Source: Aliicoccus persicus
Lineage (GTDB): Bacteria; Bacillota; Bacilli; Staphylococcales; Salinicoccaceae
Direction: 5' to 3'
DNA: 44,981 nucleotides
NCBI RefSeq assembly: GCF_900110815.1
Contig: NZ_FOIT01000002.1
Coordinates: 211,896-256,876 of the forward strand
Numbering within the stretch: position 1 is the first letter of the stretch; each line of letters starts with the position of its first letter. Below, in pieces: positions 7,835-15,983 of the stretch. The notes beneath the pieces were generated by a model. The model ran no database searches and was not told the origin of the DNA. It was given only the letters and a program-made list of their open reading frames with translations. The translations under genes and the position numbers were made by a program.

Positions 7835-9625
7835 ATGAAACGCGAACATAATATTGTGAGAAACCAACATAAAACAAGATATATGCCGGGACTCGACGGG
7901 CTACGTGCTGTTGCAGTCATCGCCGTTATCATATACCACCTGAATCCACAGATACTATCTGGTGGATTTCTTGGTGTGGACACGTTTTTTGTAATTTCAG
8001 GTTTTTTAATAACAAGCTTACTCTTACATGAATATCGAGAGACGGGCAGCATCGACTTAAAAAACTTCTGGATACGACGATTTAAACGGTTGATACCAGC
8101 AGTTGTATTTTTACTGATGGTCCTCGTATCATATATGGCCATCTTCCACTTGGAGCGACTGGCTGTAATTAAAGCAGACTTCATTGCAGCGCTCATCTAT
8201 TTGGCAAACTGGTGGTTTATCTTTGAAGACGTGAGTTATTTCGAAGCGCTCGAAGCAAACCCGCTCAAACACTTATGGTCGCTAGCGATAGAGGAACAGT
8301 TCTATATCATCTGGCCGGTGATATTACTCTTATTACTTGTGCTTGTAAAACGCATGAGTAGAATCTGGTTGATTACATTCGGAATCTCGCTCGTGTCGTT
8401 GATTGTAATGATCGTTTTGAGCGTACCGCTCGAGGACAACTCGCGTGTCTATTTTGGTACAGACACACGTGCGCACTCATTGCTTATCGGTGTGTTGCTC
8501 GCATATATTTTTCCGCCGTTTAGACTGAAAAAAGAAATAGATACAGGCTCTAAAGTCGTTCTAAACTTAATCGGATTCGTTACTTTAGGTATTTTGATTT
8601 ATATGTTTACTTTTGTTAGCGCAAGCCACTACTGGATATATGCCGGTGGTCTGTATGCAATCGCTGTATTAACATCATTATTGATTGCAGCAAGTGTCCA
8701 TCCGTCAACATTCTTTGCGAATAAATTGTTAGGGAACCCGATGTTTGTTTTTATTGGACAGCGGTCATATTCATTGTATTTATGGCATTACCCAATCATC
8801 GTGTTATCGAATACGTACTTTGTAGCAGGACAAGTGCCGATTTACGTGATTATTATTCAAGTCATTTTGACATTTGTTATGGCAGAAGTGTCATATCGAT
8901 TTATAGAACAACCATTCCGACGAAATGGATTTAAAGCATTTGGATTTTCAGACGTGATCAATCGAACTAGACTAATCGTCGTCGGCGCGCTCGGTGTTAT
9001 GATGGTGTTGTTCTTAACAGGCGTGCTCGATGATCCAATCGATAAAGTGCTAGAAACACGCGAACAACAAAGAGACTACGAAGAGATGGCATTCACCAGC
9101 TCGATAAAAACCATCGAACAATCCATTGTGAATGAAGAGTCAATTCGCACACTCGAACCGCTCTTTATCGGAGACTCTATTACTGTTGATATACAAGATG
9201 AAGTATTATACAGAATGCCATATGCGACAGTCGATGGCGAGATTGGTAGACAGCTGTGGGATGTAGAGACATTGATTCAGGGGAACTATGCGAATTACAC
9301 AGAAACAGACGACATCGTCGTGCTGCAGCTTGGTACAAATGGCGTTATTGCAGTCGATGACATGCAGGCTGTGATTGATCAGTTAGATGAGGCGACGATA
9401 TATGTGATCAACACACGCAGTCCGAGAGACTGGCAAGCCGATGTGAACAGCATGCTGAACGAGATTACAGAGAACAACGAGAACGTACATCTGATCGACT
9501 GGTTTGGTATAAGTGAGGGACATCCAGAATACTTTAGTAATGATGGTGTGCACCTGACACCGCTCGGCAAACAAGTCATCGTCCAAGAAATTGTGGATAA
9601 GATTGATGAAATGAGTTTGGAATAG
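7835..9625 (+). CDS. oatA: OatA-type peptidoglycan/cell-wall O-acetyltransferase
   Basis: Protein of 596 residues. The N-terminal acyltransferase-3 membrane domain (about ten helices, residues 25-400) has the family signature 'MPGLDGLRAVAVIAVIIYH' and 'GVDTFFVISGFLIT', with 'FWIRRFKRLIPA'. The C-terminal extracellular SGNH esterase domain has Ser447 in GDS, Asn501 in GTNG and the D569-x-x-H572 pair. OatA O-acetylates the C6-OH of MurNAc and confers lysozyme resistance. Close relatives can acetylate other wall or surface glycans, so the exact acceptor is inferred. It has its own ribosome site (GAAGGTG) and is followed by the hairpin and 41-bp array at 9658. Confidence 0.88.
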   Translation: MKREHNIVRNQHKTRYMPGLDGLRAVAVIAVIIYHLNPQILSGGFLGVDTFFVISGFLITSLLLHEYRETGSIDLKNFWIRRFKRLIPAVVFLLMVLVSYMAIFHLERLAVIKADFIAALIYLANWWFIFEDVSYFEALEANPLKHLWSLAIEEQFYIIWPVILLLLLVLVKRMSRIWLITFGISLVSLIVMIVLSVPLEDNSRVYFGTDTRAHSLLIGVLLAYIFPPFRLKKEIDTGSKVVLNLIGFVTLGILIYMFTFVSASHYWIYAGGLYAIAVLTSLLIAASVHPSTFFANKLLGNPMFVFIGQRSYSLYLWHYPIIVLSNTYFVAGQVPIYVIIIQVILTFVMAEVSYRFIEQPFRRNGFKAFGFSDVINRTRLIVVGALGVMMVLFLTGVLDDPIDKVLETREQQRDYEEMAFTSSIKTIEQSIVNEESIRTLEPLFIGDSITVDIQDEVLYRMPYATVDGEIGRQLWDVETLIQGNYANYTETDDIVVLQLGTNGVIAVDDMQAVIDQLDEATIYVINTRSPRDWQADVNSMLNEITENNENVHLIDWFGISEGHPEYFSNDGVHLTPLGKQVIVQEIVDKIDEMSLE

Positions 9626-9657
9626 ATAGGAGTTTGTTAGGTTAGTGGTGTAGTATT

Positions 9658-9698
9658 CATTTAACGGACTATGAGCAGAACTCATAGTCTGTTAAATG
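9658..9698. repeat. 18-bp hairpin heading repeat array 2
   Basis: Positions 9658-9675 pair with 9681-9698 (17 Watson-Crick pairs plus one G-T) around a CAGAA loop. The right arm is the CTCATAG...GTTAAAT half of the 41-bp unit and the left arm is that half inverted, so the array begins with an inverted half-unit. No T-run follows, so it is not a classical terminator, though it could stabilise the oatA mRNA 3' end. Confidence 0.85.
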
Positions 9699-9944
9699 GA
9701 TTTGCGCGCCAATGAGAGTAGCTCATAGTCCGTTAAATGGATTTGCGCGCCAATGAGAGTGGCTCATAGTCCGTTAAAAGGATTTGCGCGCCAATGAGAG
9801 TAGCTCATAGTCCGTTAAAAGGATTTGCGCGCCAATGAGAGTAGCTCATGGTCCGTCAAATGGATTTACGCGCCAATGAAAGTGGCTCATGGTCCGTCAA
9901 ATGGATTATCGCGCCAATGAAACTGGCTCTTAGACACGAAAACC
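9699..9944. repeat. 41-bp tandem repeat array, locus 2 (six units)
   Basis: Units start with GATTTGCG or a variant at 9699, 9740, 9781, 9822, 9863 and 9904: six copies with exact 41-bp period and no indels. The first four are nearly identical, and the last two accumulate changes (GATTTACG, GATTATCG). Each contains CGCGCCAATGAG then CTCATAG, forming an ATGAG-N5-CTCAT dyad. There is no unique spacer between copies, so this is not CRISPR. Confidence 0.93.
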
Positions 9945-9995
9945 CAGTTTAAACTTAATAAACCCAACAATTGCACAACCAACTCAATCACCCAA

Positions 9996-10041
9996 ACAAA
10001 AAAGTAAGCCCATTATCTGCACACAACCGATAATGGGCTTA
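9996..10041 (-). terminator. Terminator downstream of the decayed GntR/oxidoreductase locus
   Basis: A perfect 13-bp stem (10005-10017 with 10029-10041) has an 11-nt loop. Reading minus, it is followed by CTTTTTTG. The other side has TTTAATTTT, so it may act in both directions. Confidence 0.85.
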
Positions 10042-10048
10042 TTTAATT

Positions 10049-10264
10049 TTAAAATGAAGCTAATTCAATAGACTTGCCATTGTTCAAACGTGATTCTTCT
10101 GCAGCAAATGCCATCAAGTGACTTTGTAGTGATTTATCGATTGAAGATAAACTTTCAGAACCGGTTTCTTTAGGTCCAATTTGTTGAATGAACTGTTTCA
10201 TGATTCGCTCATCACCACCGCCATGACCGCTTGTTGGTACAGGAAACTTAATCACAGTTTCTTC
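10049..10264 (-). pseudogene. C-terminal remnant of a Gfo/Idh/MocA-family oxidoreductase
   Basis: The sequence encodes about 70 residues with the typical C-terminal pattern of Gfo/Idh/MocA sugar dehydrogenases: 'SGHGGGDERIMKQFI' then 'SLQSHLMAFAAEESRLNNGKSIEL'. The NAD-binding Rossmann domain and most of the catalytic domain are missing; an intact member has 340-400 residues. It continues in the same reading frame from the GntR fragment directly upstream, separated only by one TGA codon, so a deletion appears to have joined the two genes. Some translation from the GTG at 10255 is possible but a functional enzyme is not. Confidence 0.8.
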
Positions 10265-10516
10265 TCAAAAACTGTATAGATCATTCAGCAGCTGATTGTA
10301 TTTAGACGGTAAAACAAATGTCCCTTTACCATGTCTACGCACGACAAGCTGTTCCTGTTCAAGCAATTCGAGTGCCTGTCTAATCGTAATACGACTTGCT
10401 TCGTAGTGTTCACACAAATGGCGTTCTGACGGCAGTTTATCGCCTTCGTTATATACGCCGTCTTTAATCTGCTGCCTTAAATCATCAGCGATATTTCTAT
10501 AAAGTACAGTAGACAA
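10265..10516 (-). pseudogene. Truncated GntR/HutC-family regulator (DNA-binding domain only)
   Basis: The 83 residues from a TTG start (GGAGG 8 nt upstream) contain a complete winged helix: 'YRNIADDLRQQIKDGVYNEGDKLPSERHLCEHYEASRITIRQALELLEQEQLVVRRHGKGTFVL'. The effector-binding UTRA domain (about 150 residues) is absent. The frame stops at TGA 10265-10267 in 'LLNDLYSF-stop-EE', exactly where family members usually read 'SFSEE', so a single TCA to TGA change is likely. Sequence after EE switches to the oxidoreductase tail. It sits divergent from nagA, so it was probably the local regulator. A DNA-binding-only remnant could still bind DNA but would not sense a ligand. Confidence 0.85.
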
Positions 10517-10619
10517 TGGTCAAACCTCCAGACATTTATACATTTACACTAGATTAACATAAAAAGTTGTCTTTAGAATATATAAATAATACGATGGTTG
10601 TAAATAAGGAGGCAGCACC

Positions 10620-11768
10620 ATGTTAATTAAAAACGTCACAATCGTTACGCACGAAGAAATTCTATATAATCATTGGATACATATACAGGATAATACCATC
10701 CAATCAATTGGTAAAACCGGCGACGAACCTGAAGATGCCGACGTATATGATGCAAAAAATCAATATGCGCTGCCCGGCGCAATCGATATACATATCCACG
10801 GTTCACATGGTGTCGATGCGATGGACGGGAATGCGGCCTTCTTCAACGAAATGGCGGCACAATTACCGAATATGGGCACGACATCTTATCTAATGACGAC
10901 GATGACAGAAGCTCTTGAGACCATCCGGCATGCACTGGCATCTGTTAAAGATTACCGCTACGAATCCGGTGCTGAAATGCTCGGTATTCATGTGGAAGGG
11001 CCGTTTATTAATGAAAAGCACCGTGGTGCACAAAATGCTGAATACATTATTAAACCCGACGTCACATTAATGAAAGAATTCATGGCGCTTACTGAAGACA
11101 AAATTAAAATTGTGACATTTGCTCCCGAACAAGATAAAGAGCTGGCGCTTGCGAAATATCTTCATCAAAACAATATTATCCCTTCAGTCGGGCATAGCGA
11201 TGCGACATACGACACACTAAAGGAACTGGAACAACTCGGCGACACGCATCTTACACACTACTTCAATGGTATGCGCGGCATCCATCACAGAGAACCGGGT
11301 GTTGCAGGGTTTGGCTTGATGGGTAGACCGTTCGTTGAGTTAATATGTGACGGTATACATGTGTCAAAAGACATGGTGAAGTTTGCATATAATTTCATTG
11401 GACCGGAGCGCTTGATGCTCATCACCGATGCGATGCCCGCGCAGGGATTGGAAGACGACACGTACCCGTTCGGCGGACAGGAAGTCGTGCTTAAAAATGG
11501 CGAAGCTCGCTTAAAATCAGGATCCCTCGCAGGCAGTGTGGTGTCTATAAAAGAATCCATCAAGAACATGAAAGAATTTACAAATTGCACTTGGATGGAC
11601 ATCGTAAAGATGACAAGTTATAACCAGTCAAAACGACTGCATCTGGAAGACCGTGGCGTAATTGAGCCAGGGAAGCTTGCGGATATTGTGATTTATGATG
11701 ATGAAGTTGAGTTAAGAGAGACGATTGTGCAGGGGAAGGGGGGTCAAAGAACTTTAGAAAGTGACTAA
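10620..11768 (+). CDS. nagA: N-acetylglucosamine-6-phosphate deacetylase
   Basis: Amidohydrolase of 382 residues that removes acetate from GlcNAc-6-P in amino-sugar catabolism and wall recycling. Visible landmarks are 'AIDIHIHGSHGVD' with H58/H60, 'GIHVEGPFIN' with the metal-binding Glu, 'VGHSDATYD', 'THYFNGM' and 'LITDAMPAQG' with the catalytic Asp. AAGGAGG precedes the ATG. The last dozen residues (QGKGGQRTLESD) follow a G6 tract and do not look like the usual NagA tail, so the extreme C-terminus may be altered at the border of the accessory region that begins here. nagB is not in the window. Confidence 0.93.
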   Translation: MLIKNVTIVTHEEILYNHWIHIQDNTIQSIGKTGDEPEDADVYDAKNQYALPGAIDIHIHGSHGVDAMDGNAAFFNEMAAQLPNMGTTSYLMTTMTEALETIRHALASVKDYRYESGAEMLGIHVEGPFINEKHRGAQNAEYIIKPDVTLMKEFMALTEDKIKIVTFAPEQDKELALAKYLHQNNIIPSVGHSDATYDTLKELEQLGDTHLTHYFNGMRGIHHREPGVAGFGLMGRPFVELICDGIHVSKDMVKFAYNFIGPERLMLITDAMPAQGLEDDTYPFGGQEVVLKNGEARLKSGSLAGSVVSIKESIKNMKEFTNCTWMDIVKMTSYNQSKRLHLEDRGVIEPGKLADIVIYDDEVELRETIVQGKGGQRTLESD

Positions 11769-12057
11769 AAATTAGCTTCTTAGGAATCCCCGCTCCCCCC
11801 GAAAATATGTTTGAATGTTACCTCAGTAATACACATATAAGTTATAATGATTGCTCAAAATCATCCAAAATAATATTAGTAATGAGAAATAACGATAAGG
11901 CATTGAGTCCTAAATATAAATAAGCAACTGTTTGCTATTCACAAAGTAGTCGCTATGATTTAACTCAAGATAAGTCCGACATAATATTTCACAGATGCTT
12001 TAAATGTCATAATCACCTTAGATAATACGGTGTTTATTTATTTTTGAAGTCGTCGAA
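11769..12057. other. No gene seen: AT-rich non-coding stretch after nagA
   Basis: Both strands are full of stop codons. Fragments on the minus strand read as short hydrophobic peptides but nothing can be assigned. No terminator hairpin was recognised after nagA. Confidence 0.5.
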
Positions 12058-12483
12058 CTAGGTAGAATTTTCTTTGTCAACAACTAATGGTTTACCATCC
12101 TCAAATATATACAACTCTAGGAAGTTTTCAGTAAATTGTCGAGGATTAAATGTGTGTTATTCAAAATTTTGAAATTTGATTTGTATCTCACTATTTGTTT
12201 CAACGAGCATACTTAATGTCAATATTTGATGCTCTAAAGTATTTGATACTACTAACCTCTCTTATTCTGAGCCATCGAATATTGGTACAGATAAATTAAG
12301 AGACCCGTTTTTAACCAAAATAGGCAGTTAGAAAAACTTCTGAAAAATATTCAGTATCCATTTTTTCACTAGACCTTCTAACCAAACAGCCTCAGATTGA
12401 CCTATGAGAGAGTCTTCATCACTATCAAATGCGTCCAGAATTAAAATTAAGAAGAGTATTATGGTTAATTCTTTCACAATCAC
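12058..12483 (-). pseudogene. Decayed gene for a small secreted or lipoprotein-like protein
   Basis: From a GTG at 12483 the minus strand reads VIVKELTIILFLILILDAF, then SDEDSLIGQSEAVWLEG, which is a signal-peptide-like start and acidic mature part. 'LDAF' sits where a lipobox such as 'LTAC' would be expected (TGT to TTT would explain it). The frame then shifts, and further coding-like peptides appear in other frames (MDTEYFSEVFLTAYFG; VKNGSLNLSVPIFDGSE; ERLVVSNTLEHQILTLSML; FTENFLELYIFEDGKPLVV) separated by in-frame stops, ending at TAG 12058. At least one frameshift and several stops make it non-functional. Family unknown. Confidence 0.6.
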
Positions 12484-12578
12484 TATTCAGTCCTCACATC
12501 AATGTTTATCTGAGTATCCTACTAGTTAATTCTCGCATTTGATGTATCTATTAAAGTCTCTTCAATATTATGTAAACC

Positions 12579-12806
12579 TTAATATATTTTTAAAAATAAC
12601 AATATGAGTTCCGTGTAAACTGTTGCAAAAATTAGAAGGATTGGAGTAATAAAGACTATTAAAACAAGTGCAGTTAAAAATGCAAAAGCACTTTCATAAA
12701 ATAGCGAACCTATTATCAAAACAATAGCTGATAATATGACTAATGCAAATAGTATCCAAAACAACATAACAAAGATTGATGGTGTGATAAAATGCTCTAA
12801 TCTCAA
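12579..12806 (-). CDS. Small DUF4282-like membrane protein
   Basis: Protein of 75 residues from TTG 12806, with two long hydrophobic helices (about 8-34 and 37-62) and the ending 'TVYTELILLFLKIY', which resembles DUF4282 proteins (short cytoplasmic start, two helices, 'R/Y-x-x-E-x-x-hhhF' end). The frame is open further upstream: DYIKKLLRLEHFITPSI would match the usual family N-terminus, and a strong GGGGAGG site sits 7 nt before codon GTA at 12827, where ATG would be expected. Either GTA has replaced a lost start codon, or translation begins at the weaker TTG. Neighbours are a pseudogene and a secreted protein in an accessory region. Confidence 0.6.
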   Translation of the reverse strand: MRLEHFITPSIFVMLFWILFALVILSAIVLIIGSLFYESAFAFLTALVLIVFITPILLIFATVYTELILLFLKIY

Positions 12807-13055
12807 AAGCTTCTTAATATAATCTACACTTGTTCCTCCCCAATATTATTATTCCCAAATTAATACTACAATATAGTTTCTAAAATACTTCATAAAAATA
12901 CTGTGGCCATAAATATATATTCTAATATTTGTGTCTTAGTTAACTCTCAACTAAAAACTTATACATATGAACATATGAATATTAAAAATGTGTGCTCATG
13001 TACAATAAATTGATTAAAATCATTCTAATTTCTAACATTTTACATTTAGGAGATA

Positions 13056-13064
13056 TGTTATAAT
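13056..13064 (+). promoter_or_regulatory. Extended -10 promoter of the secreted NTF2-like protein gene
   Basis: TGTTATAAT (TGn plus TATAAT) lies 34 nt before the ATG at 13099. The nearest -35-like box (TTTACA at 13039) is too close, so the extended -10 probably suffices. The preceding 12828-13055 holds no gene that I can see. Confidence 0.5.
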
Positions 13065-13098
13065 TTATGATAAATATAACAATTTAAAGGAGATAAGC

Positions 13099-14727
13099 AT
13101 GAAAAAAATATTACTATCTTTTCTTGTTACAACTATTTTCTTTACATTCTCTAATAATCAAATTTATGCTAACAGTGATTCTGATTTATCTGATGAACAG
13201 ATTGTTGCACTCGCTTTGATAGCAGAGAAAGAAGATCCATATTTTTACCCTCGTGAAATGTTTGAACAAGGTTGGTATGAAAGTTGTTATCCAGGTGTTT
13301 CAGAGAGTATGCGTGATATACCCTTTTATAAAATTCCTATAGTAGAAAGATCAAGTCAACTAGATATGATAAATGCTCCAGGTGATATGCGTGGCTTTAG
13401 CTTGCCCCCTTTTGGATGTCGTTTAACACCTGAAATTTTTTTCAATGATACTGATATTTTAATTAGGGATAGTGGTAGCGGTGTAATGCTTCCTACAGAA
13501 TACGGTGACCCGAATGATACTTCTAGTCATTTATTCAAGGTGGAGGAATTATATGAGTTACACAAGGACGATCCATTGTTTGAGAAAGTAACTAACATGA
13601 TCGTTACGGATAACTCAGCCGGGATTGCATATTTTCTTTCAAATGAAAATATTGCGAAGATAATTGCTCTTAGTTATGGGAAAGACACTCAAGAGTTTAA
13701 TTCCTTCAAAATTGAAGAAGCAAGACTTATGAATGAATTCAAAGATTTTTCTTTTTCCACAAATCTAAGAATTACTGCATCTAATGAATCTCAACAAGAT
13801 GTAATTGCTTTCGAATTGTTAAGAGATGGAACAATTATAGTACTAGATATGGATAGCGTGAATCATGTTCGTTATTCTGAAGACCCATCACTCGCTTATG
13901 AAGAATCAAAGAAAGCAGCCTTAGAAACGTCTCAAGAATTTCATCTAAAGGATGCTGAAAACATAGATATTAGTGATATATTACCACTAATAGATAGTTC
14001 TAATATCAATGATTACATTAATGATACCTCAATAAGACTTGTAGGGAGAGAACTGATTGAACTCTTTTTCGATTCTTATTTCATAGAATTAAATAATGCC
14101 TATAGAACTAGTGATTTCTCAACAATATCTCAATACATTGATGAGGACTCTAGTTACTATAACCATATCCAAGATAGTGTAACAGATGATACACGGACAA
14201 GTTCTTTGATTAATGATTATGAGATAGTTGAGTTTTATTCTCACTCGGATTCTTTAACAGTTATAGTACATGCTGCATTACATACTGGTACTTCAAGTCC
14301 CTTAGTGTATTATCATACATATTCGATAGATAACACAGGTGAAAGACTTAAAATCCTCTCCTATACAAGAGATGTGGATCCGGAGTCGTTTGCAATGAGT
14401 TTCTTTCGGACATTCTTTTCAAACTTAGAATTAGCATATGAAACTGCTGACTTTAATTATATTGCGAGTGATTTATTAGAGAACACTGAGTACTACAATA
14501 GTATGAAATATAATGTTGAGAATCAGTTGTTTAATAATTTTGTAGTTCACAACATAATAATTGAGGAAGTTATTAGTTATGATGCAAACGAAGTATATAT
14601 AAGAGTAAATACAGATCGAGAGCATGATCTCTCTGATGGTATAGTGAATCTTATCGGAGAGTATACCGTGAGAGTGGATGGCATTAGTAATTGGAAAATT
14701 GTTGATTACAATTCATATGCGCAATAA
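13099..14727 (+). CDS. Secreted protein with two tandem NTF2-like domains, function unknown
   Basis: Protein of 542 residues with a signal peptide (MKKILLSFLVTTIFFTFSNN, cleavage near 'IYA-NSD') and no sortase signal or lipobox. Residues 26-300 form an unrecognised domain with two Cys (ESCYPG, FGCRL) that could pair outside the cell. Residues about 308-425 and 432-541 are two diverged copies of one unit with the shared pattern FF-x3-F-x2-L-x2-AY-x-T-x-DF-x2-I-x5-E-x3-YYN, which looks like the NTF2-like domain at the C-terminus of TcaA-type staphylococcal proteins. AAAGGAG precedes the ATG. Codon use looks more AT-rich than in core genes. No partner is visible apart from the broken lipoprotein gene downstream. 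Confidence 0.75.
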   Translation: MKKILLSFLVTTIFFTFSNNQIYANSDSDLSDEQIVALALIAEKEDPYFYPREMFEQGWYESCYPGVSESMRDIPFYKIPIVERSSQLDMINAPGDMRGFSLPPFGCRLTPEIFFNDTDILIRDSGSGVMLPTEYGDPNDTSSHLFKVEELYELHKDDPLFEKVTNMIVTDNSAGIAYFLSNENIAKIIALSYGKDTQEFNSFKIEEARLMNEFKDFSFSTNLRITASNESQQDVIAFELLRDGTIIVLDMDSVNHVRYSEDPSLAYEESKKAALETSQEFHLKDAENIDISDILPLIDSSNINDYINDTSIRLVGRELIELFFDSYFIELNNAYRTSDFSTISQYIDEDSSYYNHIQDSVTDDTRTSSLINDYEIVEFYSHSDSLTVIVHAALHTGTSSPLVYYHTYSIDNTGERLKILSYTRDVDPESFAMSFFRTFFSNLELAYETADFNYIASDLLENTEYYNSMKYNVENQLFNNFVVHNIIIEEVISYDANEVYIRVNTDREHDLSDGIVNLIGEYTVRVDGISNWKIVDYNSYAQ

Positions 14728-14848
14728 TGGTTCAGTATATTTATTATCATATGACTGTATTACTTTATTAAGGCATAACGGCTAGAATAATATAACTCTT
14801 GTCATATTTTTAAAATTAGATAATTAACATAGATAAGGAGTTTTTGTG

Positions 14849-15983
14849 ATGAAAAAATTAGTCAGTATTTTATTGTTATCTGTATTTTTACTTATTGCTT
14901 GTGGAAATGGGGATACTTTAGAAACTAGCGAAAATGAAGAAAATAACGAGGACATAGTAGGAGTTTCTAATAATATGTAAAGTAATGAAAATATAGAAGA
15001 AATAATAGAGTCAAACGAAAATAGTGATAATACAGACGAAGAAGCTATTAAGAAGTTAGAAGAAGCATATGAAAGGGCGGCGGAAGAAGCTGCATGGGAG
15101 TCTGATGAGTTAGAATTAGAAGAAAACATTACTTTTGAAGATGCTAAAAATTACTATTTCTACCATGAAATTGAAGGCATAGATGCTAATATCCCAGAAT
15201 ATAGAAGTGATGAGTGATACGGATGAATTGGTCGGTCTTTACTATCTTTATGATGAATATAAATACAAAGATAATATGCTATATAAGACTCCAGAACGAC
15301 AGTATATAGAAATAAATAATGATGGAACATTTACAATGTATGAATACAGAGAACCGGATATTGTTTATGAAGGAGATACTGACAGTGCAATTAACTTATC
15401 TCTTGAAAGATTTTTAGAAAGTACTCCAGATGTAAATAAAGAAATGGTGAGATCGAGAAATGACGTTGTATATAATTATTTTCTAGAAGGTTCGTATTAC
15501 ATTGATAAGAATAACAACGTAAATCAAAGTTTTGACAATCTTACACCGTTGTCGGATATAACTGTAATTTCAGGTTATTTAAAACAAGAGTATGGAGAAA
15601 TAAATCTTCAGTTTTTGGATTATGTCTCGTTTAATGTAACCAACAACCAAGATGGTGAAATTGATTTTTTAATTATCGTTGGTGAAAGTCATCACCTAAC
15701 TAGTTTTAATAAGACAAGTGATAGTGTATTGGAAACCGAGAGATTATTGAATATTCCATTCGGAGAACCTAGTGTTACTTTGTTTAATAAGGAGTCTTTT
15801 CAAAGAATATCAATGAACGAGATTCCATTTGAATTCATGATAAAAGATAATAAATTAAAAAGTGCAAACCAATTGCAAACAGAAGTAAATATTGCGGCAC
15901 AAGAGCGAGAAAATCTTTATAATTTAAACGAATCTGAGCATGGTACAGGAATTTACGCAAAAAAAAATTTTAAATCCAAATAA
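14849..15983 (+). pseudogene. Broken lipoprotein gene (nonsense codon plus frameshift)
   Basis: ATG 14849 after AAGGAG begins a lipoprotein signal (MKKLVSILLLSVFLLIACGN, lipobox LIAC). The frame hits TAA at 14978 after 43 codons, yet the same frame stays open and protein-like to TGA 15215 (acidic helix KKLEEAYERAAEEAAWESDE, then ITFEDAKNYYFYHEIEG). Coding then continues one base out of frame as SDTDELVGLYYLYDEYKYKD to 15983. The intact ancestor would have had about 375 residues. The last codons run through an A9 tract into DNA of the restriction-endonuclease fragment on the other strand, so the true C-terminus is also lost. No domain family recognised. Confidence 0.8.

Noticed and set aside
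7780..8196. Minus-strand open frame of 138 codons opposite oatA
   Set aside because: It lies inside the strongly supported acyltransferase domain on the other strand and has no recognisable pattern or ribosome site.
9699..9944. CRISPR array
   Set aside because: The whole 41-bp unit repeats without unique spacers, copies drift gradually, and there are no cas genes in the window.
10265..10267. TGA as selenocysteine or programmed readthrough joining the GntR and oxidoreductase parts
   Set aside because: No SECIS-like hairpin or selenoprotein context was seen, and the two halves come from unrelated families, which fits deletion plus nonsense mutation better.
10530..10600. NagR/GntR operator between the GntR remnant and nagA
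   Set aside because: Only weak AT-rich dyads were seen; nothing convincingly matches a GntR/HutC-type operator.
14978..14980. Programmed stop-codon readthrough in the lipoprotein gene
   Set aside because: A separate frameshift further downstream also breaks the gene, so ordinary decay is the simpler explanation.
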